The notes below the pieces were generated by a model. That model saw only the letters and a list, made by a program, of their open reading frames with translations, did not search any database and was not told where the DNA came from. A stretch of DNA of 64,000 nt, taken from the NCBI GenBank assembly GCA_003232385.1, contig QIJE01000028.1:62001-126000 (forward strand), given 5' to 3'. The translations under genes and the position numbers were made by a program. The stretch comes from a bacterium (lineage in GTDB: Bacteria > SZUA-79 > Acidulodesulfobacterales > Acidulodesulfobacteraceae). This document shows, piece by piece, positions 18,025-27,885 of the stretch; the first letter of the stretch is position 1; every line of letters starts with the position of its first letter.

Positions 18025-21000
18025 ATGCAGTTGATTATAGCTAAGAATACGATATTAGAGCTAAAAAGGTCTAAAGCCGGCGATACGGTGGCTTTTGCGC
18101 TTGACATCCTGTCATCGATAGAAACCTTTAATGGTATAACCGTTTTTCTGTGCGACAGTTATGTTTCCGCTAATGATTTATATAAAAATATAACATTTTT
18201 AAAAAGCATTTTTTATAATTATGATTCTGCAAAAAAAGTCTTTTTCTGCGAGGAGATAATTCCGGTAAGCTTATTGTATGCTTTAAGGCATGAAAAAAAC
18301 GCTATAGTGATATTGACTCCAAGTTCTTTCTTTTCTAAAGTTCCCGATCCCGACAGTATTTTAAAGTCCTCCTTAAATATTAAGAAGGGTTCCGGTTTTT
18401 CCAGGGACAAACTCATAGAGACATTTGTGTCTTACGGTTATAAACGGATTAACGAGGTTGAGAGTGAGAACGAATTTGCCGTCAGGGGTGAAATAATAGA
18501 TATTTTTAACGGAGAAAACCGATATCCCGTTAGGATGGATTTCTTCGATGAAACCGTTGAGGATATGAGGTATTTTGATTTAAATACACAGAGAAGTTTA
18601 AAAAATATCGATAATTTTACGGTATTTCCTGTCAATCCCAATTATTACGAGAAGAGGTTAAATATTTTAGATATTGCGGAGAATCCGACATTATACGTAG
18701 AAGAGCCGGAGACGGAACTTTTGCAATGCTTAGATAACAATGCGGATAACAAAAATATTTTTAAGGAATCCCTAAATAAAGTCGGTAAAGTTTATTATTA
18801 CGACATTAAAAAATCGACAATATTTTACGGCGACGAGAATTCAGAAAATTTCCATAAAAAGATATTTCACAATATAGAACGCGGCAGTGTTGATTTTACA
18901 AAAAAACTTAGGCTTGAGAATGGCAGTTTAAATTTAAGTTTAATTAAAAAAATATTTTCTAATCTTATCAAAAAACAATATACGGTAATTCTGCCGTCTA
19001 AAAATAATATTCATAGTGAAAGGCTCAAAAAAATATTCGAATCTATCGGTTTATATGAAAATGAGAGCAAAGCAATCGGGGGATTTCGTATAATCGTTGG
19101 TGATATTTCTTCCGGAATAATATCAAAAAAACACAAACTTTTTATAATTAAAGATGAAGAGCTTTTCAGAGAGCATACCGATTTAACGGCAGAATCGGCT
19201 TATACGGGCTTTAAGCCGGATTTTTTAGAAGAGATAAAGAGGCTTAATACCGGAGATTTTGTGGTTCATGATGAGTTTGGCATTGCAAAGTTCGGTGAAA
19301 TTAAAAAAATAACGGTTAAAGGTGTTTCATCGGATTATTTTACTCTAATGTTTGACGGCGGAGACAAGGTTTTTGTTCCTGCCGATAAAATATACCTGCT
19401 TCATAAATATATTGCTTCCGAAAGTGACAATCCGCCTCAATTAAGCAGATTGAGCAGTAAATCGTGGGAGAAAGCCAGGACAAAGGCTAAAAAGAAGATA
19501 GAAGAGATAGCCGAAGATTTGAAGATTTTGTATGCCAAAAGAATAACAAATAGAGGGTTTGCATTTTCTGAAGAGGATGAAATTTATAGGGAATTCGAAG
19601 AAGACTTCGAATTTGAAGAAACTGAAGACCAGGCGAATGCAATAAGAGATGTACTCTCCGATATGTGCAGCAATAAACCTATGGACAGGCTGATTTGCGG
19701 AGACGTAGGATACGGAAAAACGGAGGTTGCGATAAGGGCCGCATTCAAGGCGGCGATGGACGGTAAGCAGGTTGCGCTTATTGCGCCTACTACGCTTTTA
19801 GTGGAGCAGCACTACGGCAATTTCAAAAAGAGATTTGAAAAATATCCTCTCAAGATAGCCTGTGTTTCTCGTTTCACGAGGAGAGATGAGGAGGAAAAAA
19901 TTCATAAGCAGGTTAAAAACGGGGAAATTGATATAATTATAGGTACACACAAGCTATTATCGAAAAAAATAATATATAGGGACATAGGTCTTTTAATTAT
20001 AGACGAAGAGCAAAAATTCGGCGCCCTGCAGAAGGAAAAAATAAAAAAGATGAGGCACTCCATAGACGTATTAGCCATGAGTGCAACCCCCATTCCCAGG
20101 ACGTTATATCTTTCTATGTCGGGGTTAAGGGGTTTAAGTATAATAAATACGCCGCCTGCGGGGAGAAAAAATATTATAACCGATATAACGGAATATCAAG
20201 AGCAGGTCGTTAAGGATGCCGTTTTTAGGGAATTAAATAGAGGGGGGCAGGTTTATTTCATAGACAATCGGATATCACACATAGACGGAGTTTATGGTCG
20301 GCTTAAAGAAACAATGCCTGATGTAAAAATAGGAATAGTTCACGGAAGGCTTGATCCCGGTCAAATTATGGATATTATGCATACCTTTTATAATAAGGGA
20401 TACGACGTGCTTCTTTCTACGAATATTATAGAATCGGGGTTAGATAACCCTAATGTGAATACTATAATTATAAATAAAGCGGAACAATTCGGGTTAAGCC
20501 AGTTATATCAGTTAAGGGGAAGGGTCGGCAGGTCGCATATACAGGCTTACTGCCTGCTTGTCGTAGGGGCAAGCATGGACAGCCTTAGCATTGTTCAGAG
20601 AAAACGGCTGAATGCAGTTAGAGATTATGGTAAACTCGGTTCCGGTTTTAAACTTGCTATGGCCGATTTGGAAATACGAGGAGCCGGAAATATCTTAGGA
20701 GATGCCCAATCCGGGCATATTGATGCTGTAGGGCTTGAAATGTGTATGCAAATGCTTCAGGAAGAGATAGAAAAGGTTAAGGGCATCGTTCTTCCCGTTC
20801 AAATAGTACCGGAGGTAAGGGTAAATCTATCGGCATATATACCGGATTCTTACATAAAGGACGATAAAACAAAATTATATGTATACAGGAAGCTTTCGAA
20901 TTGTAATTTGCCGGAAGACGTAAACGCGATAAGGTCGGAACTGATAGATAGATTTGGCGGGATAGGGGATTCCGTAGAGAATCTCTTGAGGATAGCCGAA

Positions 21001-21267
21001 TTAAAAAGTTATATGAGGAATTCTAAAATAAAACTTCTCGAAATAACGGAAAGGGATTTTGTATTGGAATTTCACGAGTCTGCGGATACTATTTTTGATT
21101 CGTTGGTCAAATTTGTAAACGGCAAGGAAGCATCTTCCGAATATCTTATAAACTTTGCAGGGGAATTTAAAATGCGACTCAGATTAAAGAAAATTACGCA
21201 AAAAGAGGATAAACTCGATAGGGCTAAAATTATCTTGCAACGATTATATCGCTATGTTAATATTTAA
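18025..21267 (+). CDS. mfd: Transcription-repair coupling factor
   Basis: This superfamily 2 DNA translocase of 1080 residues pushes stalled RNA polymerase off lesions and recruits UvrA. It shows a UvrB-homology N-terminus (RGEIIDIFN followed by PVRMDFFDETVEDMR), the RNA-polymerase-interacting domain (residues about 405-470, DFVVHDEFGIAKFGEI), Walker A GDVGYGKTEVA near residue 560, Walker B as DEEQ, the RecG-like TRG motif (RGRVGRSHIQAYCLL) and a C-terminal TRCF domain. It is slightly shorter than the E. coli protein, mainly in the N-terminal module. uvrA is three genes downstream. Confidence 0.95.
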   Translation: MQLIIAKNTILELKRSKAGDTVAFALDILSSIETFNGITVFLCDSYVSANDLYKNITFLKSIFYNYDSAKKVFFCEEIIPVSLLYALRHEKNAIVILTPSSFFSKVPDPDSILKSSLNIKKGSGFSRDKLIETFVSYGYKRINEVESENEFAVRGEIIDIFNGENRYPVRMDFFDETVEDMRYFDLNTQRSLKNIDNFTVFPVNPNYYEKRLNILDIAENPTLYVEEPETELLQCLDNNADNKNIFKESLNKVGKVYYYDIKKSTIFYGDENSENFHKKIFHNIERGSVDFTKKLRLENGSLNLSLIKKIFSNLIKKQYTVILPSKNNIHSERLKKIFESIGLYENESKAIGGFRIIVGDISSGIISKKHKLFIIKDEELFREHTDLTAESAYTGFKPDFLEEIKRLNTGDFVVHDEFGIAKFGEIKKITVKGVSSDYFTLMFDGGDKVFVPADKIYLLHKYIASESDNPPQLSRLSSKSWEKARTKAKKKIEEIAEDLKILYAKRITNRGFAFSEEDEIYREFEEDFEFEETEDQANAIRDVLSDMCSNKPMDRLICGDVGYGKTEVAIRAAFKAAMDGKQVALIAPTTLLVEQHYGNFKKRFEKYPLKIACVSRFTRRDEEEKIHKQVKNGEIDIIIGTHKLLSKKIIYRDIGLLIIDEEQKFGALQKEKIKKMRHSIDVLAMSATPIPRTLYLSMSGLRGLSIINTPPAGRKNIITDITEYQEQVVKDAVFRELNRGGQVYFIDNRISHIDGVYGRLKETMPDVKIGIVHGRLDPGQIMDIMHTFYNKGYDVLLSTNIIESGLDNPNVNTIIINKAEQFGLSQLYQLRGRVGRSHIQAYCLLVVGASMDSLSIVQRKRLNAVRDYGKLGSGFKLAMADLEIRGAGNILGDAQSGHIDAVGLEMCMQMLQEEIEKVKGIVLPVQIVPEVRVNLSAYIPDSYIKDDKTKLYVYRKLSNCNLPEDVNAIRSELIDRFGGIGDSVENLLRIAELKSYMRNSKIKLLEITERDFVLEFHESADTIFDSLVKFVNGKEASSEYLINFAGEFKMRLRLKKITQKEDKLDRAKIILQRLYRYVNI

Positions 21268-21331
21268 ACATATTAAATATTTTTATATTTGCGAATTTTA
21301 ATTTTAAAATATTGATACTAATGAGGAAAAA

Positions 21332-22252
21332 ATGAAAAAAATTAAGAGTTCTATTTTATTTATAGCGTTATTTTCCGTTGCTGTATCGGCAGGTCTTTAC
21401 GGATGTGCCAAGAAACAGTCCGTTTCTCCCAAAGTTATTGCCTCGGTTAACGGAAATCCTATCACTTTGCCTATGCTTAAAAATGAGATGTCAAAGTTTC
21501 CTTCCGCTTTAAGGGTATACTTAGAAACGCCTTCCGGCGAGAAAAGATTGCTCAAAAGCCTTGTCGACAGACAAGTTTTAGTTAATGAGGCATTTAAAAA
21601 AGGTATTAACGAATCGAAGGCATATAGGGCTAAAGTATTGGATTTCAAAAAGGGACTTTTGGTTCAGATGCTTTTGCACGAAGAGATTAAAAATAAAGTT
21701 GCCAATGTTACGGTCGGTGATGCAAAGGCTTATTACAAAAAGCATTATTTGAATTTTAACGTACCTTCTAAAATCAATGCCAGTTATATACAAACAAAGT
21801 CGCTAAAGCAGGCAGAACTCGCGTATAAGATGCTTAAAAACGGCAAGCCTTTCAGTGCCGTTGTGCGGAAATATTCTATTGCTCCTAATGCCAAAAAAGG
21901 CGGAGTTTTAGGGTGGATAAAATTTCAGGAAACTACCCCTGCTTTTAACAATGCAGCTTTCAGTATACCGAAGGTAGGCGACATCTCAAGAATAACAAAG
22001 GTCGGCAATAGTTTTGATATAATCAAGCTTAACGGCATTGTAGCCGGAAAATCCAAACCGTTTTCCGCTATTAAAAATGAAATTATCATTACGATGAAGC
22101 AGAAGTCGGCATCTAAAATTTTAAGGAATTTTGTAAAAAAATTAAGAGCAAAGTCTAAAATCAAATATTTCTATAACAATCTGCCGTTAGCCGGTTCTAA
22201 TCTTAATAATAAGAAAAAAGCAGCCCCGGCAGTAGGCAAAAAACAGGGTTAA
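21332..22252 (+). CDS. Parvulin-type peptidyl-prolyl isomerase lipoprotein
   Basis: This protein of 306 residues opens with a signal peptide ending in a lipobox (AGLYGC, Cys near residue 25), so it is probably a lipoprotein on the periplasmic side. After a SurA/PrsA-type chaperone N-domain (VIASVNGNPITLPMLKNEM) comes one parvulin domain (about residues 147-235; ASYIQTKSL, KKGGVLGWIKF, AFNNAAFSIPKVGDIS). The C-terminal tail is basic (KKKAAPAVGKK). It should assist folding of exported or outer-membrane proteins. A second SurA-like gene follows after 23 bases, so the two form a chaperone pair. Close relatives carry names such as PrsA or PpiD-like. Confidence 0.85.
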   Translation: MKKIKSSILFIALFSVAVSAGLYGCAKKQSVSPKVIASVNGNPITLPMLKNEMSKFPSALRVYLETPSGEKRLLKSLVDRQVLVNEAFKKGINESKAYRAKVLDFKKGLLVQMLLHEEIKNKVANVTVGDAKAYYKKHYLNFNVPSKINASYIQTKSLKQAELAYKMLKNGKPFSAVVRKYSIAPNAKKGGVLGWIKFQETTPAFNNAAFSIPKVGDISRITKVGNSFDIIKLNGIVAGKSKPFSAIKNEIIITMKQKSASKILRNFVKKLRAKSKIKYFYNNLPLAGSNLNNKKKAAPAVGKKQG

Positions 22253-22275
22253 AACGAGAATTCGTTTATCTACTT

Positions 22276-23313
22276 ATGATAAGTTTAATGAAAAAGATTA
22301 AGATTTTTATGTTTTGCGTGATTTTAGCGTTTTCAGCCGTTTTTACTCTTTCTCTATTTTTTACCGGCGTAAAAAACGCAAATGCCGTGATAGTCGACCA
22401 AATAATCGTCGTGGTCAATAAAACACCGATAACTTTGTACGATTTTGCAAAATTCGATGCGGTAGCCTTTAAAAATTACGAAAATATGCAAAGCGATGCA
22501 TCACGCGGTATTTTTACGCAATCCGACGTTGCTATTATGTCTAGGACTAAGGATATAATTAATATTTTGGTCGGCAAGGTTTTAATAAAGCAGGAGGAGA
22601 AAAAGGCGGGTATTCATATCGCTTCCGAACAGTTAAATACTTATGTAAAAAGTGTAGCCGCTTCAAATAACTTTACCGAAAAACAGTTTTTTATTTTTTT
22701 GAAAAAAAAGGGTATAGATAAGGATGCTTATATTAATCAAGTCAGAGATCATTTTCTCGAATTAGAGCTTTTAAGAAAGATTTACGGTAATAAAATCGTC
22801 ATAAGCAACAAACAGATGTTGGATTATTATCAAAAAAACATTGAAGAATTCAGGGGTGAGCCGATGGTTAATCTGAAGCTCATATTTTTGTCCGTTCCTC
22901 CGAATGCAGGTAAAAAACTGAGGGCAAGCATATATGGGAAAATTTCTAAAATCAGGTCGATGGTTGTTGTCGGCAATAAAAGTTTTTCCGAATTAGCGAA
23001 GAAATATTCCGAGGATCCTTCGGAGAAAAGCGGTGGCAGCATAGGATATGTTTATAAAGACAAGTTATCACCTGATTTTTCCAAGGTGGCTTTTAAACTG
23101 CATGTAGGAGAGGTTAGCAGCGTTATCAAAACGCCATTCGGTTACGCAATACTTAAGTCCGTGGGAGAAAAAAGCGGTTCGTTTAAAACATTTAAACAGG
23201 TGAAGGCTAAAATATTTTCTATTCTTGAAAAACATAAAACCGGTGAATACCTTGCAAAACTTTTAAAAAAAGTAAGAAAAAATTCTTATGTGAAGATGTT
23301 GATTGCCGCCTAA
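22276..23313 (+). CDS. SurA-like periplasmic chaperone/PPIase
   Basis: This protein of 345 residues starts with a hydrophobic signal segment (about residues 8-37, ending near NANA). A SurA N-terminal domain (VDQIIVVVNKTPITLYDFAKFD; RTKDIINILVGKVLIKQEE) is followed by one parvulin domain (about 200-300; LKLIFLSVPPNAG, YSEDPSEKSGGSIGYV, PFGYAILK). SurA of E. coli has two parvulin domains; this has one, the common arrangement outside gammaproteobacteria. It follows the lipoprotein PPIase and precedes pdxA, matching the surA-pdxA neighbourhood known in proteobacteria. ATG at 22276 or 22288 could serve as start. Confidence 0.88.
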   Translation: MISLMKKIKIFMFCVILAFSAVFTLSLFFTGVKNANAVIVDQIIVVVNKTPITLYDFAKFDAVAFKNYENMQSDASRGIFTQSDVAIMSRTKDIINILVGKVLIKQEEKKAGIHIASEQLNTYVKSVAASNNFTEKQFFIFLKKKGIDKDAYINQVRDHFLELELLRKIYGNKIVISNKQMLDYYQKNIEEFRGEPMVNLKLIFLSVPPNAGKKLRASIYGKISKIRSMVVVGNKSFSELAKKYSEDPSEKSGGSIGYVYKDKLSPDFSKVAFKLHVGEVSSVIKTPFGYAILKSVGEKSGSFKTFKQVKAKIFSILEKHKTGEYLAKLLKKVRKNSYVKMLIAA

Positions 23314-23365
23314 TTTTAACGTAAATGTATCTAAGTGCAACCGGCAATAGCCGTAAAACATAAAG

Positions 23366-24397
23366 TTGTTAAAAAAAAGTAATTTCATCGGCATTACAAT
23401 GGGTGATCCCGGCGGTATCGGGCCGGAGATATCGATTAAGTCGTCTGAATATTTTATGAAATTCGGCAGTCGTATTATGCCGATTATTTTCGGCTCCCTT
23501 GAACATGTGAGCTATATTTCAAAAAATATAGTCAAAACAAGTGCTCCAATAAATTTAATCAAGCCGGAATCGTCGTTCGAGTGTTTTTACAGAAACGGCT
23601 GCTTAAATGTCGTAGATTTATCCTCAATATCTTATAAATCCGTTAAGTTAGGCAGGGTTAATCCGGAATATGCGAGAGATGTCGAGCGTTTTATAACCGC
23701 TGCGGTAGATTTTTCCTTAAAAGGTAAAATTGCCGGTTTTGCAACCGCTCCGATAAACAAAGCCATGATGATTCGAGGGGGGGCGAGATTCGGGGGGCAT
23801 ACCGAGCTTTTGGGGTATTTAACCTCTTCGGAATATTTCGCTATGCTTTTTTATTCAAGAAAGATAATAACCGTCCTTGCGACTATTCACATTCCGCTTA
23901 AGGCGGTTTCGGCTGAGATTACCATAGAGTCTTTAAGGAAAACTATAGGCATATCCGTTAATTCCATGAAAATGGATTTCGGCAAGAATAATCCGAGTAT
24001 TGCCGTATTGGGTCTAAATCCGCATGCCGGAGAGAATGGAGATATAGGAATCGAAGAAAGCGATATTATAGAATATGTTATTAAGGAATTCCGCAAAGAA
24101 GGGGTAAATATCTCCGGTCCCTTCCCTGCCGATAGTTTTTTTGCTAAAAAATATAAAATGTTTGATTTAATAGTCTCAATGTATCACGACCAGGCACTAA
24201 TACCCTTCAAGCTGCTTTCGTTTGATAAAGGGGTAAACGTTACCGTAGGGCTAAAGATTATAAGAACGTCTCCCGTTCATGGCACGGCCTACGATATTGC
24301 CGGTAAAAGTTCGGCAAACTGCAATAGTATGATAGAATCGATAAAGTTAGCAGACGATATATCGAGGAATAGACATAAATGGATAGAAAAATTGTAA
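23366..24397 (+). CDS. pdxA: 4-hydroxythreonine-4-phosphate dehydrogenase
   Basis: This metal- and NAD-dependent dehydrogenase/decarboxylase of 343 residues belongs to pyridoxal phosphate synthesis (DXP-dependent route). Signatures: ITMGDPGGIGPEIS at the N-terminus (Gly where most have Ala), ATAPINKAMM, FGGHTELLGYLT, LGLNPHAGENG, and the metal and substrate region SMYHDQALIPFKLL followed by RTSPVHGTAYDIAGK. TTG at 23366 is the only start that retains the conserved N-terminus; its Shine-Dalgarno is weak. The 3' end overlaps the uvrA start by 19 bases. pdxJ is not in the window. Confidence 0.93.
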   Translation: MLKKSNFIGITMGDPGGIGPEISIKSSEYFMKFGSRIMPIIFGSLEHVSYISKNIVKTSAPINLIKPESSFECFYRNGCLNVVDLSSISYKSVKLGRVNPEYARDVERFITAAVDFSLKGKIAGFATAPINKAMMIRGGARFGGHTELLGYLTSSEYFAMLFYSRKIITVLATIHIPLKAVSAEITIESLRKTIGISVNSMKMDFGKNNPSIAVLGLNPHAGENGDIGIEESDIIEYVIKEFRKEGVNISGPFPADSFFAKKYKMFDLIVSMYHDQALIPFKLLSFDKGVNVTVGLKIIRTSPVHGTAYDIAGKSSANCNSMIESIKLADDISRNRHKWIEKL

Positions 24398-27201
24398 TAA
24401 AAGGGGCAAGGCAGCATAATTTAAAAAATATAAACTTAGAAATTCCGAAAAACAAGTTTGTCGTCATAACGGGTCTTTCGGGCTCGGGCAAATCGTCTTT
24501 GGCATTTGATACCATATTCGCCGAGGGGCAGAGAAGATACTTGGAATCTTTATCTTCTTATGCAAAACAGTTTATGGAACAGATGGACAAACCCGACGTT
24601 GATTCGGTGGAAGGGCTATCCCCGGCCATTTCTATAGAACAAAAATCCGTCAGTAAAAATCCTCGTTCAACCGTAGGGACTATTACCGAAATATATGATT
24701 ACCTCAGGGTTCTTTTTGCCCGTACCGGGATTCCGCATTGCTATAAGTGCGGCAAAAAGATAGAGCTCAAAACTATTGACCAGATGGTAGGATCCGTTTA
24801 TTCACACAAAGCCGGCGAAAAATTAATTGTATTATCTCCAGTGGTGATAGATAGGAGGGGAGAATTTAAGGCAAAGTTCGAAGATTACCTTAAACACGGA
24901 TTCTATAGGATTTACGTAGACGGAAAGGAATATAATTTAGACGAATCCATATCCATAAATAAGAAAAAGAAACATAATATCGATCTGGTCATAGACAGGA
25001 TTATTATAAAAGAAGAAAATAAAAGGAGGTTGGCAGATTCGATTGAACTTGCTTTGAAGTTGTCTCAGGGTATTTTAAAGTTAAAATACGAAGATAAAGA
25101 AGAAATATTGACGGAAAACTCGATTTGCTTGGAATGTGGCGTAAGCTACGGCAAGGCGGAGCCGGCGGCTTTTTCGTTCAACGGTCCTCAGGGTGCATGC
25201 CCGCAGTGCGGAGGACTCGGTTATAAGGAATATTTCGATGAGGACCTCATAATTCCCGATAAAAGCCTTTCTCTAAGGGAAGATGCCGTAGGTATTTTTA
25301 AGCATTCAACCCCGGTATATAAGAATCAAATAATAAGCGCCCTATCCGAACATTACGGATTTAACCCCAATACACCTTATGGGAGCTTGAATGACGACGT
25401 CAAATATGCCGTTATGCATGGTTCCGGCGATGAAAAAATAAAGTTTTACGATGCTATGAGAGACAATAAGTCTTTCCATTTGAGATATTGGGAAGGGATT
25501 ATTCCTATGCTTGAAAGAAATATAAAGGGAGGAAATTATTTACTAGACTCTAAAAAATATAAGATTGAAAAGACCTGTCCCGATTGTATGGGTTTTAGAC
25601 TAAGAAAAGAATCTTTAAGCTATAAAATAGGGGGGTTATCCATTGCGGATATAACAAATTTGAGCATTAAGGATGTATTGGACTTTTTTACCGATTTGGA
25701 TTTAACAGATTATGAAACAGGTGTTGCAACTAAGATTTTAACCGAGATTAAAAATAGGCTGCAATTTTTGGTTAACGTCGGACTCGGCTACTTAGCACTT
25801 TCGAGACAGGCCCAGACGCTTTCCGGGGGTGAGTCTCAAAGAATAAGGCTTGCTTCGCAAATAGGTTCCGGCCTCACCGGGGTTTTATACGTTATGGACG
25901 AACCGAGCATCGGTCTGCACATGCGGGATAACGAACGGCTTCTCAAAACTATTGTGAATCTAAGGGATAAAGGTAACAGCCTCATAGTAGTGGAGCATGA
26001 TGAATATACCATGCTTAAATCCGATTATATCGTTGATATGGGGCCGGGAGCCGGTAAGAACGGGGGGTATGTGGTGGCCCAAGGAACCCCTGCCGAAATT
26101 ATGCGTAACAGCGATTCATTGACAGGTAATTATCTTACCGGTAAGTTAAAAATAGATATACCAAAACGCAGAAGATATAGCCTTTCCGGTTTTTTGGAAA
26201 TAAAAGGTGCAAGGATGAATAACCTTAAGAACATAGACGTAAGAATTCCGTTAAACAATTTTGTTTGCGTAAGCGGGGTCTCCGGTTCCGGAAAAAGCAC
26301 ACTTGTGATAGACAGTATTTTTAAGGCTATGTTTGCTTATAAAAACAGTTATATAAACGATTTTAGCAAATTCAAGATAGGCGATATAAAAAATGCAAAT
26401 TATTTCGATAGGGTGATAAATATAGACCAATCCCCTATCGGCAGGACTCCGAGATCTAATCCGGCGACATATACCGGTATTTTTACGTTAATAAGGGAGA
26501 TCTTTGCCGCAACTAAAGAAGGGAGGATAAGGGGTTATGACCCGGGAAGGTTCAGTTTTAACGTAAAAGGGGGTAGATGCGAAGCATGCAGCGGGGATGG
26601 AGTGAAAAGGATAGAGATGCTTTTTATGCCGGATGTGTTTGTCGTATGCGATGTCTGCAAGGGAAAGAGGTATAACGCACCGACCTTGGAAATTGCCTAT
26701 AAAAATAAAAATATTCATGATGTTCTCAATATGACGGTTAAGGAGGCACTCGAATTTTTTGAAGGCATACCGTCGCTTTTTCATAGATTGAAATTTTTAA
26801 CAGACGTAGGATTAGATTATATAAGTTTAGGACAGCTTGCAACTACGTTATCGGGCGGAGAAGCCCAAAGAATTAAACTTTCCAAGGAGTTGTCTAAACC
26901 GGGGTGTTTTAAAACCCTATACATACTTGACGAGCCTACAACCGGGCTTCATTTCGACGATATAAAAAAACTTTTAAATATATTAAATTTGTTGGTGGAA
27001 GCAGGCAATACCGTGATAGTCATAGAACACAACATAGACGTTATTAAATCTGCCGATTATATAATCGATATGGGGCCCGAAGGCGGAGACGAAGGGGGCT
27101 ATATAATAGCACAGGGAACGCCTGAAGAAGTTGCTTCGAGTGAAAGCTCTTTTACCGGTAAATATTTAGCGAACGTTGTCAAGCCGATTCGGAAGACATA
27201 A
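24379..27201 (+). CDS. uvrA: Excinuclease ABC subunit A
   Basis: This protein of 940 residues is the damage-sensing ATPase of nucleotide excision repair. It has two ABC modules: Walker A GLSGSGKSSLAFDT near residue 31 with signature LSGGESQRIRLA, and GVSGSGKSTLVIDS near residue 637 with signature LSGGEAQRIKL. The zinc modules carry CX2C pairs (CYKCGKK near residue 120; CLECGVS with CPQCGG; CEACSGDG with CDVCKGKR). The ATG lies inside pdxA, so translation is coupled. It closes the long run that began at nadA. An untranslated gap with a new promoter follows. Confidence 0.97.
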   Translation: MDRKIVIKGARQHNLKNINLEIPKNKFVVITGLSGSGKSSLAFDTIFAEGQRRYLESLSSYAKQFMEQMDKPDVDSVEGLSPAISIEQKSVSKNPRSTVGTITEIYDYLRVLFARTGIPHCYKCGKKIELKTIDQMVGSVYSHKAGEKLIVLSPVVIDRRGEFKAKFEDYLKHGFYRIYVDGKEYNLDESISINKKKKHNIDLVIDRIIIKEENKRRLADSIELALKLSQGILKLKYEDKEEILTENSICLECGVSYGKAEPAAFSFNGPQGACPQCGGLGYKEYFDEDLIIPDKSLSLREDAVGIFKHSTPVYKNQIISALSEHYGFNPNTPYGSLNDDVKYAVMHGSGDEKIKFYDAMRDNKSFHLRYWEGIIPMLERNIKGGNYLLDSKKYKIEKTCPDCMGFRLRKESLSYKIGGLSIADITNLSIKDVLDFFTDLDLTDYETGVATKILTEIKNRLQFLVNVGLGYLALSRQAQTLSGGESQRIRLASQIGSGLTGVLYVMDEPSIGLHMRDNERLLKTIVNLRDKGNSLIVVEHDEYTMLKSDYIVDMGPGAGKNGGYVVAQGTPAEIMRNSDSLTGNYLTGKLKIDIPKRRRYSLSGFLEIKGARMNNLKNIDVRIPLNNFVCVSGVSGSGKSTLVIDSIFKAMFAYKNSYINDFSKFKIGDIKNANYFDRVINIDQSPIGRTPRSNPATYTGIFTLIREIFAATKEGRIRGYDPGRFSFNVKGGRCEACSGDGVKRIEMLFMPDVFVVCDVCKGKRYNAPTLEIAYKNKNIHDVLNMTVKEALEFFEGIPSLFHRLKFLTDVGLDYISLGQLATTLSGGEAQRIKLSKELSKPGCFKTLYILDEPTTGLHFDDIKKLLNILNLLVEAGNTVIVIEHNIDVIKSADYIIDMGPEGGDEGGYIIAQGTPEEVASSESSFTGKYLANVVKPIRKT

Positions 27202-27223
27202 TAGGGTTAAAATAAAAAAAGAA

Positions 27224-27252
27224 TTGACTTTTTAGGGCTATAGTGATAAAAA
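27224..27252 (+). promoter_or_regulatory. Candidate promoter for the Rieske/cytochrome b operon
   Basis: TTGACT at 27224 and TGATAAAAA at 27244-27252 have a 17-base spacer and lie about 110 bases upstream of the Rieske gene, after the end of uvrA. The -35 is good and the -10 poor, so this is tentative. Confidence 0.3.
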
Positions 27253-27363
27253 AGATTATTTAGCACGCAATACAATCAAATACCGCGACAGTAAAATTTT
27301 TGAATAAATTATCTAAATTTAATTAATTAATATTTATATAATATAAATTAAGGGGGGGTTGAA

Positions 27364-27885
27364 ATGGCAAAAAGTTCGGAAGAATCGCCTTCAAGGCGAA
27401 CTTTTATGTTGATCGTTATCGGTTTGATTTCGACTGTGATAGGCGTTGCGTTGACAGTTCCTATTCTTGGAGATGTTTTAAATCCGCTGTTTAAAAAAAG
27501 AGATATTGTCTGGACTAAACTGGGTAAAGTCAGTGATCTTGAAAAATTAAAACCGTTGGCACCTAAGTTCACTCCGGTTTATTTCAGAGTCAAGGAGGGG
27601 TGGTCGGTTAATACTCTTCCGAGGCAGGTTGTATTAGTCAAGGATGTTAGCGGTAATTTTAACTTCTTTTCGAATCAGTGTACTCATTTAGGGTGCCCTC
27701 TACACTGGGATTCGTCAAGGCAAGAATTTTTGTGTCCGTGTCACGGCGGTATGTTCAATGTTCTTGGAAAAGTTACCGGTGGTCCTCCACCGAGACCGTT
27801 ATACAGATGGGTGCATAAAATAGAAAACGGCACGGTATTTGTTCAAAACAAGTATGTGTATAATCCAAACGAGAGGGGGATCTGA
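27364..27885 (+). CDS. Rieske [2Fe-2S] subunit of a quinol:cytochrome c oxidoreductase
   Basis: This protein of 173 residues has one N-terminal transmembrane helix preceded by SRRTFM, a Tat-like twin-arginine motif expected for Rieske proteins. The C-terminal periplasmic domain binds the cluster through CTHLGC (residues near 101-106) and CPCHGG (near 121-126), followed by the Pro loop GGPPPRP. It passes electrons from quinol at the Qo site of cytochrome b to a c-type haem. AGGGGGGG gives a strong ribosome site. Its stop overlaps the cytochrome b start (TGATG), so translation of the two is coupled. Confidence 0.95.
   Translation: MAKSSEESPSRRTFMLIVIGLISTVIGVALTVPILGDVLNPLFKKRDIVWTKLGKVSDLEKLKPLAPKFTPVYFRVKEGWSVNTLPRQVVLVKDVSGNFNFFSNQCTHLGCPLHWDSSRQEFLCPCHGGMFNVLGKVTGGPPPRPLYRWVHKIENGTVFVQNKYVYNPNERGI

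Noticed and set aside
26488-26784. 98-codon frame opposite uvrA
   Set aside because: Shadow frame against the conserved zinc region of uvrA, with no supporting signal.
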